This document shows positions 17,433-24,715 of a stretch of DNA of 64,000 bases, in pieces. The notes below the pieces were generated by a model. It did not search any database. It was not told where the DNA came from and saw only the letters and a list, made by a program, of their open reading frames with translations. The stretch comes from Amycolatopsis nalaikhensis (lineage in GTDB: Bacteria; Actinomycetota; Actinomycetes; Mycobacteriales; Pseudonocardiaceae): assembly GCF_030264295.1 (NCBI RefSeq), contig NZ_CP127173.1, forward strand, positions 8,687,501 through 8,751,500, written 5' to 3'. The translations under genes and the position numbers were made by a program. Each line of letters opens with the position of its first letter. Position 1 is the stretch's first letter.

Positions 17433-18433
17433 CGCGCACCTCCGGTCGACTCGCGCACCATCAGCTCCGGGCCGACGGCGATCTGCTGCGCCTCGTGGTC
17501 CGGATCGTCGGTGAGCTGGAGCATGATGCGGGCCGCCGCGCGCCCGCGTTCGGTCGAGCCGAGGGAGACGCTGGTGAGGCTCGGCTGGAAGACCCGGCCG
17601 AGCTCGGTGTCGTCCATGCCGGTGATCGCGACGTCTTCGGGCACGGACAGGCCGCGTTCGCGGACGGCCCGGATCGCGCCGATGGCGAGCAGGTCGTTGG
17701 CAGCGACGAGCGAGTCGAAGTCCCCGCGGGCGAGCAGGGCGCGGGCCGCCTCGAGCCCGGCGGTGACGGTGAAGTCGGCGGCGACCTCCCGGTCCACGCG
17801 CTCGAAGGCGGTGTGTTCGGTGGCGGCGTCGAATCCACGCTGGCGGGACGCACCCGGCGTCGTGTCGAGCGGGCCGTTGAGGAAGCCGACCCGGCGGCGC
17901 CCGATAGCGTGCAGGTGCCGGACGGCCTCGCCGATCCCGCCGGCGGAGTCGGTGGAGACGGAGCTGATGCCACGGTCGTCCATCGCCCGCCCGATCACCA
18001 CGACCGGGACGGGTGCCTGCTGGATCTCCCGGATGAGCCGGTCGTCGGTGCGCAGCGGGCTGACGATCATGCCGTCGACGAAGCCGCTGTTCAGGCTGCG
18101 GACGAGTTCGGTGGTCGAGGTGGCGGTGTCGCCGGTGGTCATCACGACGACCCGGTAGCCGTGCGGTTCGAGGACCTCGTGGATGGCCCGCATCATTTCG
18201 ACGTAGACGGGGTTCCCGATGTCGGCGACGGCGAAGGCGACCTGGAAGGTCTTCTTCAGCCGGAGCGAGCGCCCGATGGCATCGGCGCTGTAGCCAAGCT
18301 CGGCGGCCGCGGCCCGGACCCGCTCGACCATGGCCTTGCTCGCCCCGGTCCCGTGCAGCGCGCGGGAGGTCGAGGCCAGGGAGACCCCGGCGCGCTCGGC
18401 CACCTGGAGCAGCGTGGCGCGTGTTGACGTCAT
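17429..18433 (-). CDS. LacI-family repressor, first gene of the ten-gene operon
   Basis: A 334-aa LacI/GalR regulator. The N-terminal helix-turn-helix and hinge are clear (TLLQVAERAGVSLASTSRAL, then AAAAELGYSADAIGRSLR). A periplasmic-binding-protein-like sensor domain follows, with FDSLVAANDLLAIGAIRAVRE and DVAITGMDDTELGRVFQPSLTSV. ATG 18433 lies 25 bp from the nearer of two perfect operators of the classic TTGGAAACGTTTCCAA type. Because the repressor is the promoter-proximal gene, it should be autoregulated and induced with the pathway. The ligand should be the imported glycoside or a product of it. Confidence 0.92.
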   Translation of the reverse strand: MTSTRATLLQVAERAGVSLASTSRALHGTGASKAMVERVRAAAAELGYSADAIGRSLRLKKTFQVAFAVADIGNPVYVEMMRAIHEVLEPHGYRVVVMTTGDTATSTTELVRSLNSGFVDGMIVSPLRTDDRLIREIQQAPVPVVVIGRAMDDRGISSVSTDSAGGIGEAVRHLHAIGRRRVGFLNGPLDTTPGASRQRGFDAATEHTAFERVDREVAADFTVTAGLEAARALLARGDFDSLVAANDLLAIGAIRAVRERGLSVPEDVAITGMDDTELGRVFQPSLTSVSLGSTERGRAAARIMLQLTDDPDHEAQQIAVGPELMVRESTGGAR

Positions 18434-18458
18434 CGTCGCTTCTACCTCGAGTCTGGGT

Positions 18459-18505
18459 TTGGAAACGTTTCCAAGTCCGGAAGCCGGTGTTGGAAACGTT
18501 TCCAA
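18459..18505 (-). promoter_or_regulatory. Twin LacI-type operators
   Basis: Two identical 16-bp perfect palindromes TTGGAAACGTTTCCAA occur at 18459-18474 and 18490-18505, 31 bp centre to centre (about three helical turns). Both lie between the promoter and the LacI start. This is a classic LacI-family operator sequence, and the in-phase spacing favours cooperative binding. Confidence 0.9.
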
Positions 18506-18519
18506 TCGGATTAATCCTG

Positions 18520-18549
18520 ATACTGGCACCCGCCGCGCGGCTGTGTCAA
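18520..18549 (-). promoter_or_regulatory. Promoter of the LacI-led operon
   Basis: On the minus strand a consensus TTGACA (18544-18549) is followed after 18 bp by CAGTAT (18520-18525). The distal operator begins 14 bp further downstream, so a bound repressor would block the transcription start. Confidence 0.6.
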
Positions 18550-18604
18550 CACCGCACGGAACGCATCGGAGCGACTCCGCCGGGTGCGCTCGGGTGCGGC
18601 CGGG

Positions 18605-18657
18605 GTCGCGAATGACTCATTCGGGACGTCGGAGGTCTCGAATGAGTCATTCGCGAC
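18605..18657. repeat. Intergenic palindromic repeat, GAATGACTCATTC type
   Basis: Arm GTCGCGAATGACTCATTCG (18605-18623) and its exact reverse complement (18639-18657) are 15 bp apart. Each arm itself holds a near-palindrome CGAATGA(C/G)TCATTCG. The 19-bp perfect stem could fold in DNA or RNA. This motif is of the dispersed type I recall from Amycolatopsis-like genomes; it is distinct from the GAAGGGGAC unit at 3.1 kb. Confidence 0.75.
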
Positions 18658-18932
18658 GCTTGGGCGGCCGGGCGGGAGAGGTGAGGAGTGGTCGAGCTTG
18701 CGGGGCGGGCTCGAGCTGGTTGGCGAGCCCGAGGGGGCAAGAGCGGACGCCGGGCGACGGCGCGGCGGAGCGCGGCGGGGAGCGGGCCATAGCGATGAGC
18801 GACCGGCCGGAGGCAGTCGAACTAGCGGCTCGGGCAAGAACCGGTCGGCGGGCCCAGGTGCCCCGCCACCTCGGCGGCGGCGGCGGGGCGGCGGGCGGCA
18901 GGGCGGCGGGTCCACGCGGCGACAGCAGGGCG

Positions 18933-18989
18933 GCGGGGCGGCGGCAGGGTGGCGGGGCGGCGGCAGGGTGGCGGGGCGGCGGCAGGGTG
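18933..18989. repeat. Three tandem copies of a 19-bp unit
   Basis: The unit GCGGGGCGGCGGCAGGGTG is repeated exactly three times (18933, 18952, 18971), preceded by a degraded copy. It contains G-runs every few bases on the plus strand, so it could form G-quadruplex structures; it may also be a slippage product. Confidence 0.8.
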
Positions 18990-19148
18990 GCCGCAAGGCC
19001 ACTTCGGCGGGGCGGCCCGGCCCCGGGGCAAGCCGCAGCGCGAGCCATGCGCGGCGCTCCGCCGATCAGGTGACGTCACCACCTCTCCCCCAACCGGTCC
19101 GCCCCCTCCGGAGTTGTCCGCGCGTCACCGCCGATCCCAGGAGGAACC

Positions 19149-19532
19149 GTGCCGATCCGCTCCCTGCCCACCCTCGCCGCCGCAGCGTTCCTGGCCCTCG
19201 CCGGGACCGTCGCCGTGGCGCCCGCCGCTTCGGCGCACGATGCCATCGGGGAGGTCTACGGCTGCGGCTACCAAGGCCAGTTCCGCTGCGGCTACGGCGG
19301 CGTCACCAACAGCCACACCCGCGTCTACTCCTGCGACACCGCGAGCGACGGCTACGGCTTCCGCACCGAGTACCGGCTCCGCAGCGGCGCCAGTGGCTAC
19401 GTCGACGACGCCAACGGCAGCAGCTCCGGCTGCAGCGCCGTCTTCCCCGGCACGTCCGCCAACCCGGTCACCAGCTTCCGCGCGTGCCAGAAGCAGGGCG
19501 CGTGGTGGTGCACGAGCTGGCTGACCGCCTGA
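19149..19532 (+). CDS. Small secreted cysteine-rich protein
   Basis: A 127-aa protein starting at GTG 19149 behind an excellent AGGAGGAA site. A Sec signal peptide (LAAAAFLALAGTVAVAPAASA) is cleaved near residue 29. The mature ~98 residues contain six Cys (GCGYQ, FRCGYGG, YSCDTA, SSGCSAV, FRACQKQ, WWCTSW), probably three disulfides, and many Tyr/Gly. I do not recognise a family. Size and Cys pattern fit a stable extracellular peptide, inhibitor or coat-like protein. It converges on the FtsX-type gene with only 3 bp between stops. Confidence 0.75.
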   Translation: MPIRSLPTLAAAAFLALAGTVAVAPAASAHDAIGEVYGCGYQGQFRCGYGGVTNSHTRVYSCDTASDGYGFRTEYRLRSGASGYVDDANGSSSGCSAVFPGTSANPVTSFRACQKQGAWWCTSWLTA

Positions 19533-19535
19533 CGC

Positions 19536-21764
19536 TCACTCCTCCCGCAGGTGCTCCAAGCTGGTGGTCCGCCACAGAGCGGGCAGCGTCACCGCGGTGA
19601 CGAGCAGGACCGCCACCGCCGCCGTCGCCGCCAGCGTGATGATCGCCCCCACGTCGACCAGCATCGGCCGGTGGACCACCAGCGTGAGCAGCAGCCAGTC
19701 GAGCACGACCCCGGCGAGCACCGCGACGACCACCGCCACCGCCACCGGGATCGCCAGCTGCCACACCAGGGAGCGGGCGAGCACGCCGCGGCCGACGCCG
19801 TTGGCCATCAGCGCCGCGAGGCTGCGCCGCCGTTCGCGCAGCTGCTCCCACGCCGCGATCAGCAGACTGCCCGCGGCCAGCAGCAGCACCAGGACCGAGC
19901 CGATCGACAGCACCCGGGTGATCAGCGCGTACGTGCCGTCGCGGCCGGTGCCCAGCGAGTACGCCGTGCCGTTCCAGCCGACCGCGTTCCGGACCCGCTC
20001 CACCAGATCCGGACCGGCGCCGGGGATGGTCACCGTCGAGACCAGCCCGACGCTCGTCGCCGTGGCCAGTGCTCCCGGGGTGACGAGCAGCGTCGCGTCG
20101 TCGAAGGTCGCCTGGTGTACTGCCGGGATGGTCCACTGTGGAGTGATGCGTGGATCCGCTTTCCTGGCCCCGGAAAACCAGACGCGATCTCCCGGCGCTG
20201 GCTGGTAGCGGTCGGTCGACGGCGTGGTGTAGACCTCGCCGTCGCGGCAGTCCGCGAGTCCCGTACGGGCTCGCAGTTCGGCGCACGTCCCGACCAGGAT
20301 CGACGCCATCGCCCCCGCCTGGTTCTCGATCAGGCCACCGACGCGCACCGGCAACGCACCCTGCCCGGGCAACGCGCGCACAGTGTCGGCGAACGCCCGG
20401 GCGTCCGCGAGGTTCGTGGCGAAGTGGCTCGCGAGCACCTGCGCGGCCGCCGGACGCGGCTGCTCGCTTTCGGCGCGCGCGTACACCCCTTGCAGGGCAA
20501 TGGATCCGGCCAACACCACGGCGATTCCGCTGACCAGCCGCGCCGCCGTCGCACTGTCCAGCTGGAGGCGCCGGACGGCCAGCAGCCATGCGGGCGAGCC
20601 GCCGCCGAGCACCCCCGCGCAGCGCTCGACCAGCCACGGCAGCACCAACGGGATCGCCGCGAGGATCAGGACCACCCCCACGGCCAAGACGGGGTCGGCG
20701 TTCGCCGTGCCGAGCCCGGTCCCGACCACCGCTCCCCCGGCCACCGCGGGCATGAACCGCCACGCGAGTTTCCGCCGCAGCCGCGTCCCGCGCCGCACCA
20801 CGCCCAGCGGCTCGATCACCACCCGCCGCAGCGCGAACACCGCCGCCGCGCACGCCAGCACCGGCAACGCCACCAGCGCGGGGACGCCGAGGCGCCAGTC
20901 CGGCACGACGTCGACGCCGAAGATGCCGCCGCGGAACGCGGACACCGTGATCTTCGGGACCAGCGCGCGCACCAGCAGGAACAGCGCCCCGCCCACCAGC
21001 AGTCCGGCGAACGAGCCGAGCAGGGCTTCCCCGGCGGCGATCCGGCGCACCTGGCCGCGGTCCGCGCCGATCAGGCGCAACGCCGCGAGCCTGCGGTCGC
21101 GGGCCGCGGCGGCGAGCCGGGTGCTCGTGACGACGAAGACGAACACCGGGGCGAGACACGTCGTCGCACCCACCACGACGAGCAGCAGCTCGATCGACGA
21201 CAATCCGCGCCGGTTCGCTTCGCCGCCGAACCGGCTCACCGGGCCCGCTTCCGGCTGCCCGGCCACCGTGTCCGAGCCGAGGTAGAAATACAGCTCGTTC
21301 GGCCCGGTCAGCCCGGCGTCGCCGATCGTGCCGATCACCCGCTGGGAGAACCGCGGCCGCAGCAGCTCGCCTTCCGGCGACGCGAGCAGCGCGGCGAGCG
21401 ACGGCGAAAGCACCACCTCCCCCGGCCCCGGCAGCCGGTCGACGCCGGGCGGGGCCGGTGCGTGCGGCCCGGTCCGTTGCACGAGGTACCCGGTCAGCCC
21501 GCGGCCGCGAAACTCGTCGTCCCGCTTGACGGCGTACACGGGGTCGACGCCCTCGACGGCCACGGCGCCGGGCGTGCGCGCGGCGGACCGTTCGGCGCGG
21601 GCGCCGAGCATGGTCGGCAACGACGTCGCCGTGAGCAGCACGACGACACCGAGCCCGACGCCGACGGCAGTCAACCCCAGCCGTACCAACGACGTCCGCG
21701 CGCCGCCACCGCCGAGCGCGAGTCGCACCCCCAGGAGCAGGTCGGCGGTCCAGCGCCGGATCAC
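19536..21764 (-). CDS. FtsX-like ABC transporter permease
   Basis: A 742-aa membrane protein with two FtsX-type permease cores. The first follows a large extracytoplasmic loop (residues ~40-190); its helices include SSIELLLVVVGATTCLAPVFVFVV and the cytoplasmic signature AARDRRLAALRLIGADRGQVRRIAAGEALLG. The second, near the C-terminus, has ERRRSLAALMANGVGRGVLARSLVWQ and ends TTSLEHLREE. GTG 21764 overlaps the ATPase stop by 4 bp. Such permeases with a LolD/MacB-type ATPase export peptides or antibiotics or signal envelope stress. Control is by the PadR gene at the head of the operon. Confidence 0.85.
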   Translation of the reverse strand: MIRRWTADLLLGVRLALGGGGARTSLVRLGLTAVGVGLGVVVLLTATSLPTMLGARAERSAARTPGAVAVEGVDPVYAVKRDDEFRGRGLTGYLVQRTGPHAPAPPGVDRLPGPGEVVLSPSLAALLASPEGELLRPRFSQRVIGTIGDAGLTGPNELYFYLGSDTVAGQPEAGPVSRFGGEANRRGLSSIELLLVVVGATTCLAPVFVFVVTSTRLAAAARDRRLAALRLIGADRGQVRRIAAGEALLGSFAGLLVGGALFLLVRALVPKITVSAFRGGIFGVDVVPDWRLGVPALVALPVLACAAAVFALRRVVIEPLGVVRRGTRLRRKLAWRFMPAVAGGAVVGTGLGTANADPVLAVGVVLILAAIPLVLPWLVERCAGVLGGGSPAWLLAVRRLQLDSATAARLVSGIAVVLAGSIALQGVYARAESEQPRPAAAQVLASHFATNLADARAFADTVRALPGQGALPVRVGGLIENQAGAMASILVGTCAELRARTGLADCRDGEVYTTPSTDRYQPAPGDRVWFSGARKADPRITPQWTIPAVHQATFDDATLLVTPGALATATSVGLVSTVTIPGAGPDLVERVRNAVGWNGTAYSLGTGRDGTYALITRVLSIGSVLVLLLAAGSLLIAAWEQLRERRRSLAALMANGVGRGVLARSLVWQLAIPVAVAVVVAVLAGVVLDWLLLTLVVHRPMLVDVGAIITLAATAAVAVLLVTAVTLPALWRTTSLEHLREE

Positions 21765-22442
21765 CGGGTCACCTCGAGCTCCCGCGTCCGCCCGTCGCGC
21801 ACGACGACCTCGCGGTCGGAGTACGCCGCGACGCGGGCCTCGTGCGTCACCAGGACGACCGCCGCGTCCCGGTCGCGGGCCGCGGCGGTCAGCAGCTGCA
21901 TCACCTGCTCGCCGTTGAGGGAGTCCAGCGCACCGGTCGGTTCGTCGGCGAAGACCACGCGCGGGCCGGTCACCAGCGCGCGGGCCACGGCCACGCGCTG
22001 CCCCTGCCCACCGGACACCTCCCCCGGCCGCTGGCCCGCGACGGCCGAGAGGCCGAGCTCGTCCAGCATCGCCCGGGCCCGCCCCGCGGCCACGCGGCCA
22101 CGTTCGCCGTTCAGCCGCAGCGGCAAGGCCACGTTCTCCAGGCACGTGAGCCTCGGGGACGAGCTGGCCGAACTGGAAGACGAACCCGAAGTCCGTGCGG
22201 CGCAACGCCGAGCGCGCGCGGTCGGACATCCCGGCCAGGTCCGCGCCCCGGTAGCGGACCTGGCCGGAGTCGGGCCGGACGATCCCGGCCAGGCAGTGCA
22301 ACAGGGTCGACTTGCCCGCCCCGGACGGGCCCATCAGCGCGACGACCTCGCCCGCGCGCACCCGCAGGCTCGCCGACACCAGGGCTTCGGTGGGCCCGTA
22401 CGCCTTCCCGATCTCCGCCGCTTCGAGCAGGACGTCGTTCAC
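21761..22442 (-). pseudogene. ABC transporter ATPase (LolD/MacB type), frameshifted
   Basis: The N-terminal half (from GTG 22442) has Walker A GPSGAGKSTLL and the Q-loop region FVFQFGQLVPE. The C-terminal half, in another frame, has VSGGQGQRVAVARAL, VVFADEPTGALDS (Walker B) and VVLVTHEARVAAY. The two join perfectly if one base is removed at 22151-22152 (minus strand GAGGCTC instead of GAGCTC), which would give about 226 aa, normal for the family. Everything else, including GTGA overlaps with PadR upstream and the permease downstream, is intact. So this is either a fresh mutation inactivating the exporter or a sequencing error. Confidence 0.85.
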
Positions 22443-22960
22443 GAGACCGCCTCCGCCAGCTGGTCGAGCCGGGCCGCGGTCAGCTCGAGCCACCGGAGGT
22501 CGGCCTCCAGGTGGAACAGGGCGTGGTCGCAGATCAGCTGGTCGGCGAGGTCGCCGGCGGTCTTGCGGCGGGTCAGCTCGCGCATCGCGTCGAGGTGGGC
22601 CGACCGCTGGACGTCGAGCACCTCGGCGGCGGGCCGCCCGGACAGCAGCGCGAGCACGACCTTCGTGTAGAGCGTGTTGTGCAGGTACGCGTCGGGCTTC
22701 TCCGGGGTCGCCAGCCAGGTGGCGACGTCGGCGACCCCGGCTTCGGTGATCGCGTAGCGCTTCCGCTCGGGGCCGCCGTCCACCTCGACGCCGTCGGCCT
22801 CGACGAGCCCCTGCTTCAGGAGGCGGGCGAGGGTCGAATAGACCTGACCGTAGTGGACGCGGCGGTCGTGCCCGAACCGGTCGTCGTAGGCGCGTTTCAG
22901 GTCGTAGCCGTGCCGTGGCCCGTTCTCCAGCAACCCGAGCAGGGTGTGTCCGATCGACAT
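22439..22960 (-). CDS. PadR-family regulator of the ABC exporter operon
   Basis: A 173-aa PadR regulator: N-terminal winged helix (HTLLGLLENGPRHGYDLKRAYDDRF, then YSTLARLLKQGLVEAD and RKRYAITEAG) and a C-terminal helical dimerisation domain (DLADQLICDHALFHLEADLRWLEL). It is the first gene of the PadR-ATPase-permease operon, overlapping the ATPase start by 4 bp. An inverted repeat 12 bp upstream is the likely autoregulatory site. PadR proteins usually repress a neighbouring exporter until its substrate binds. Confidence 0.88.
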   Translation of the reverse strand: MSIGHTLLGLLENGPRHGYDLKRAYDDRFGHDRRVHYGQVYSTLARLLKQGLVEADGVEVDGGPERKRYAITEAGVADVATWLATPEKPDAYLHNTLYTKVVLALLSGRPAAEVLDVQRSAHLDAMRELTRRKTAGDLADQLICDHALFHLEADLRWLELTAARLDQLAEAVS

Positions 22961-22971
22961 GCTGAGGACTG

Positions 22972-22984
22972 TACACCGTGTGTA
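22972..22984. promoter_or_regulatory. Candidate PadR operator
   Basis: TACAC-CGT-GTGTA is a perfect inverted repeat 12 bp upstream of the PadR start. It is embedded in an AT-rich patch (TGTATA at 22981-22986; TTATACA further upstream) that can serve as the -10 region. AT-rich TGTA/TACA half-sites are typical of PadR operators. Confidence 0.55.
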
Positions 22985-22994
22985 TAGCCGGAGT

Positions 22995-23861
22995 TTATAC
23001 ACCCCGTTCATAGTGATCTTCGAGCACGGAGCGCAGCGGGGTCGCGGGCCGTCCGAGCAGGTCTTCGAGGTCACTGGTGGCGACGGCGAACTCCCCACGG
23101 CGAGCCGCGTGGAACATGCCGAGCAGGAGCGCGGCGCGATCCTCGGGTACGCCGTGCGCGACCAGGCCCGCGACCCACTCGCCGTCGTCGGCGACCACCC
23201 GGCGGACGACCCGGCCGGTGATCTCGGTCAGGAGCGCCGCGACAGCTTCGAGGTCGAGTGCCACGGGCGCGGTCAGCGGCGGCGTGGGCCCGTCGAACCG
23301 GCCCTCGTCGGCGAGGATCACGGCCGCCGCCTCGGCGAGATCGGCGTGCGCGGTCCACGACACCGGCCCGTCGGCCGGAGCGATCAGTTCGCCCGTTTCC
23401 AACGCCCGGCCGAGCAGCAGCGGGACGGTGGCAGCGTAGAAACCGTTGCGCAGTGCGGTGAACGGGACGCCTGAGGCCGCGAGGTGGTGTTCCGTCGCGG
23501 CGTGGTCGGGCATCGGCGAGAAGAGCGAATCCCCCGCCACCGCCTGGTGACTGGTGTACAGCACGCGTTTGACGCCCGCCTCGCGCGCGGCGTCGATCGC
23601 CGCCGCGTGCCGCGCGACAGCCGTCTCGCCGGTCTCGTCGGTCGACACGACGAGCACCTGCGACGCCCCGTCGAACGCCTCGGCCAACGAGGCGGGATCG
23701 GCGAAGTCGCCGCGCCGCACGCGGACGCCGCGCTCGGCCAACGCGGCCGCACGCCCGGGATCACGGACGCTGACGCCGATTTCGCCCGCCGGAAGGCGGC
23801 GGAGCAGGTGGTCGACGACCTGGGAGCCGAGCTTTCCCGTGGCCCCGGTGAGCACGATCAT
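22995..23861 (-). CDS. NmrA-like NAD(P)-binding protein, QorB-type quinone reductase
   Basis: A 288-aa atypical short-chain dehydrogenase. The N-terminal nucleotide motif is TGATGKLGSQVVDHLL (GxxGxxG). Next come SVRDPGRAAALAERGVRVRRGDFADPASL and VLYTSHQAVAGDS, as in NmrA/QorB proteins that bind NAD(P)H and may reduce quinones or sense redox state. It diverges from a TetR gene 79 bp away, which likely controls it. Its TAA lies close to the PadR operon promoter on the same strand, so read-through is possible. Confidence 0.83.
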   Translation of the reverse strand: MIVLTGATGKLGSQVVDHLLRRLPAGEIGVSVRDPGRAAALAERGVRVRRGDFADPASLAEAFDGASQVLVVSTDETGETAVARHAAAIDAAREAGVKRVLYTSHQAVAGDSLFSPMPDHAATEHHLAASGVPFTALRNGFYAATVPLLLGRALETGELIAPADGPVSWTAHADLAEAAAVILADEGRFDGPTPPLTAPVALDLEAVAALLTEITGRVVRRVVADDGEWVAGLVAHGVPEDRAALLLGMFHAARRGEFAVATSDLEDLLGRPATPLRSVLEDHYERGV

Positions 23862-23878
23862 GGTGTTCCCCTTCGGTT

Positions 23879-23916
23879 GGTTACGTCGATACTAACCACG
23901 TTACCCACACCGTTAG
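23879..23916. promoter_or_regulatory. Possible TetR operator between nmrA-like and tetR genes
   Basis: Two overlapping inverted repeats lie in the divergent gap: GGTTA-N9-TAACC (23879-23897) and CTAAC-N15-GTTAG (23892-23916). Arms are short, so this is a weak call supported mainly by position. Confidence 0.35.
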
Positions 23917-23940
23917 CAAGTATGAGTTATCATCGGAACC

Positions 23941-24570
23941 ATGAAGGTGGACCGGAGCGGAACGCGGGCGAAGATCGTCGAGACGGCGGCTCGGCTGCTG
24001 GACGACGGCGCGGCGGCCGTGACCATCCGCGCGGTCGCCCAGGCGGCCGGGCTGCAGCCACCGGCCATCTACCGGTTCTTCGAGGACAAGGACGCCCTGC
24101 TCGACGCCGTCGCCGAGCACGTCTTCACCGGTTACGTCGCCGCGAAGAGCACCGCGGAACCGGACCCGGACCCGGTCGCCGACCTCCGCGAGGGCTGGGA
24201 CGCGCACATCGGCTTCGGGCTCGCCAACGCGGCCCTGTTCGGCCTGCTCGTCGCGCCCGGGCGGGTCTCCCCGGCCGCCGAGGCGGGGCTGGCGGTCCTG
24301 CGTGCCCGGGTGCACCGCGTCGCCGCGGCCGGACGGCTCCGGGTCCCCGAACGCCGGGCGGTCGACCTGCTGCACGCCGCGGGCACCGGCGCGGTCCTCA
24401 CCCTGCTGGCCACGCCCCCGGACGACCGCGACCCCGCCCTCGCCGACGCCATGTACGAAGCGGTGACCCGGCAGATCCTCACCGACGCGCCGGCCGGTTT
24501 TCCAGCCGCCGACGCGCGGCTCACGGACGCCGAACGCGCGCTGCTCGCCGAGTGGCTGGGACGCCGGTGA
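23941..24570 (+). CDS. TetR-family regulator
   Basis: A 209-aa TetR protein. The N-terminal DNA-binding region reads ARLLDDGAAAVTIRAVAQAAGLQPPAIYRFFEDKDALL, with the usual Y-x-F/H-F motif. The C-terminal ligand domain is helical and hydrophobic. It diverges from the NmrA/QorB-like gene and probably represses both in response to a redox or quinone-like signal. No other partner is seen downstream. Confidence 0.87.
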   Translation: MKVDRSGTRAKIVETAARLLDDGAAAVTIRAVAQAAGLQPPAIYRFFEDKDALLDAVAEHVFTGYVAAKSTAEPDPDPVADLREGWDAHIGFGLANAALFGLLVAPGRVSPAAEAGLAVLRARVHRVAAAGRLRVPERRAVDLLHAAGTGAVLTLLATPPDDRDPALADAMYEAVTRQILTDAPAGFPAADARLTDAERALLAEWLGRR

Positions 24571-24715
24571 GTTATTTCCCCGTACCGGATTCCGGCCGTT
24601 CGTGCGCGGTCATTCGTGTGCACTGCCGGGCCCGGGCGTAACACCTTCCGGACGTCCGGCGGCATATCGGGCAGCATCGACGCTTTTGCCCGGTCCCCGC
24701 CGTGAGGAGTTCCGC

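Larger units (their letters stand above)
18550..19148. other. Gene-free, repeat-rich spacer
   Basis: About 600 bp with no credible gene. Open frames exist on both strands but are low-complexity Arg/Gly/Pro/Ala strings without start signals. The spacer holds one palindromic repeat, a 19-bp triplicate tandem repeat and, at its right end, the AGGAGGAA ribosome site of the next gene. Confidence 0.7.

Noticed and set aside
18933..18989. CRISPR-like tandem array
   Set aside because: The 19-bp units are directly adjacent with no spacers, and there are no cas genes.
18511..19600. Open frames in the 18.5-19.1 kb spacer on both strands (up to 338 aa)
   Set aside because: Low-complexity strings produced by the G-rich repeat and palindromes; they run through repeat units and overlap the real secreted-protein gene.
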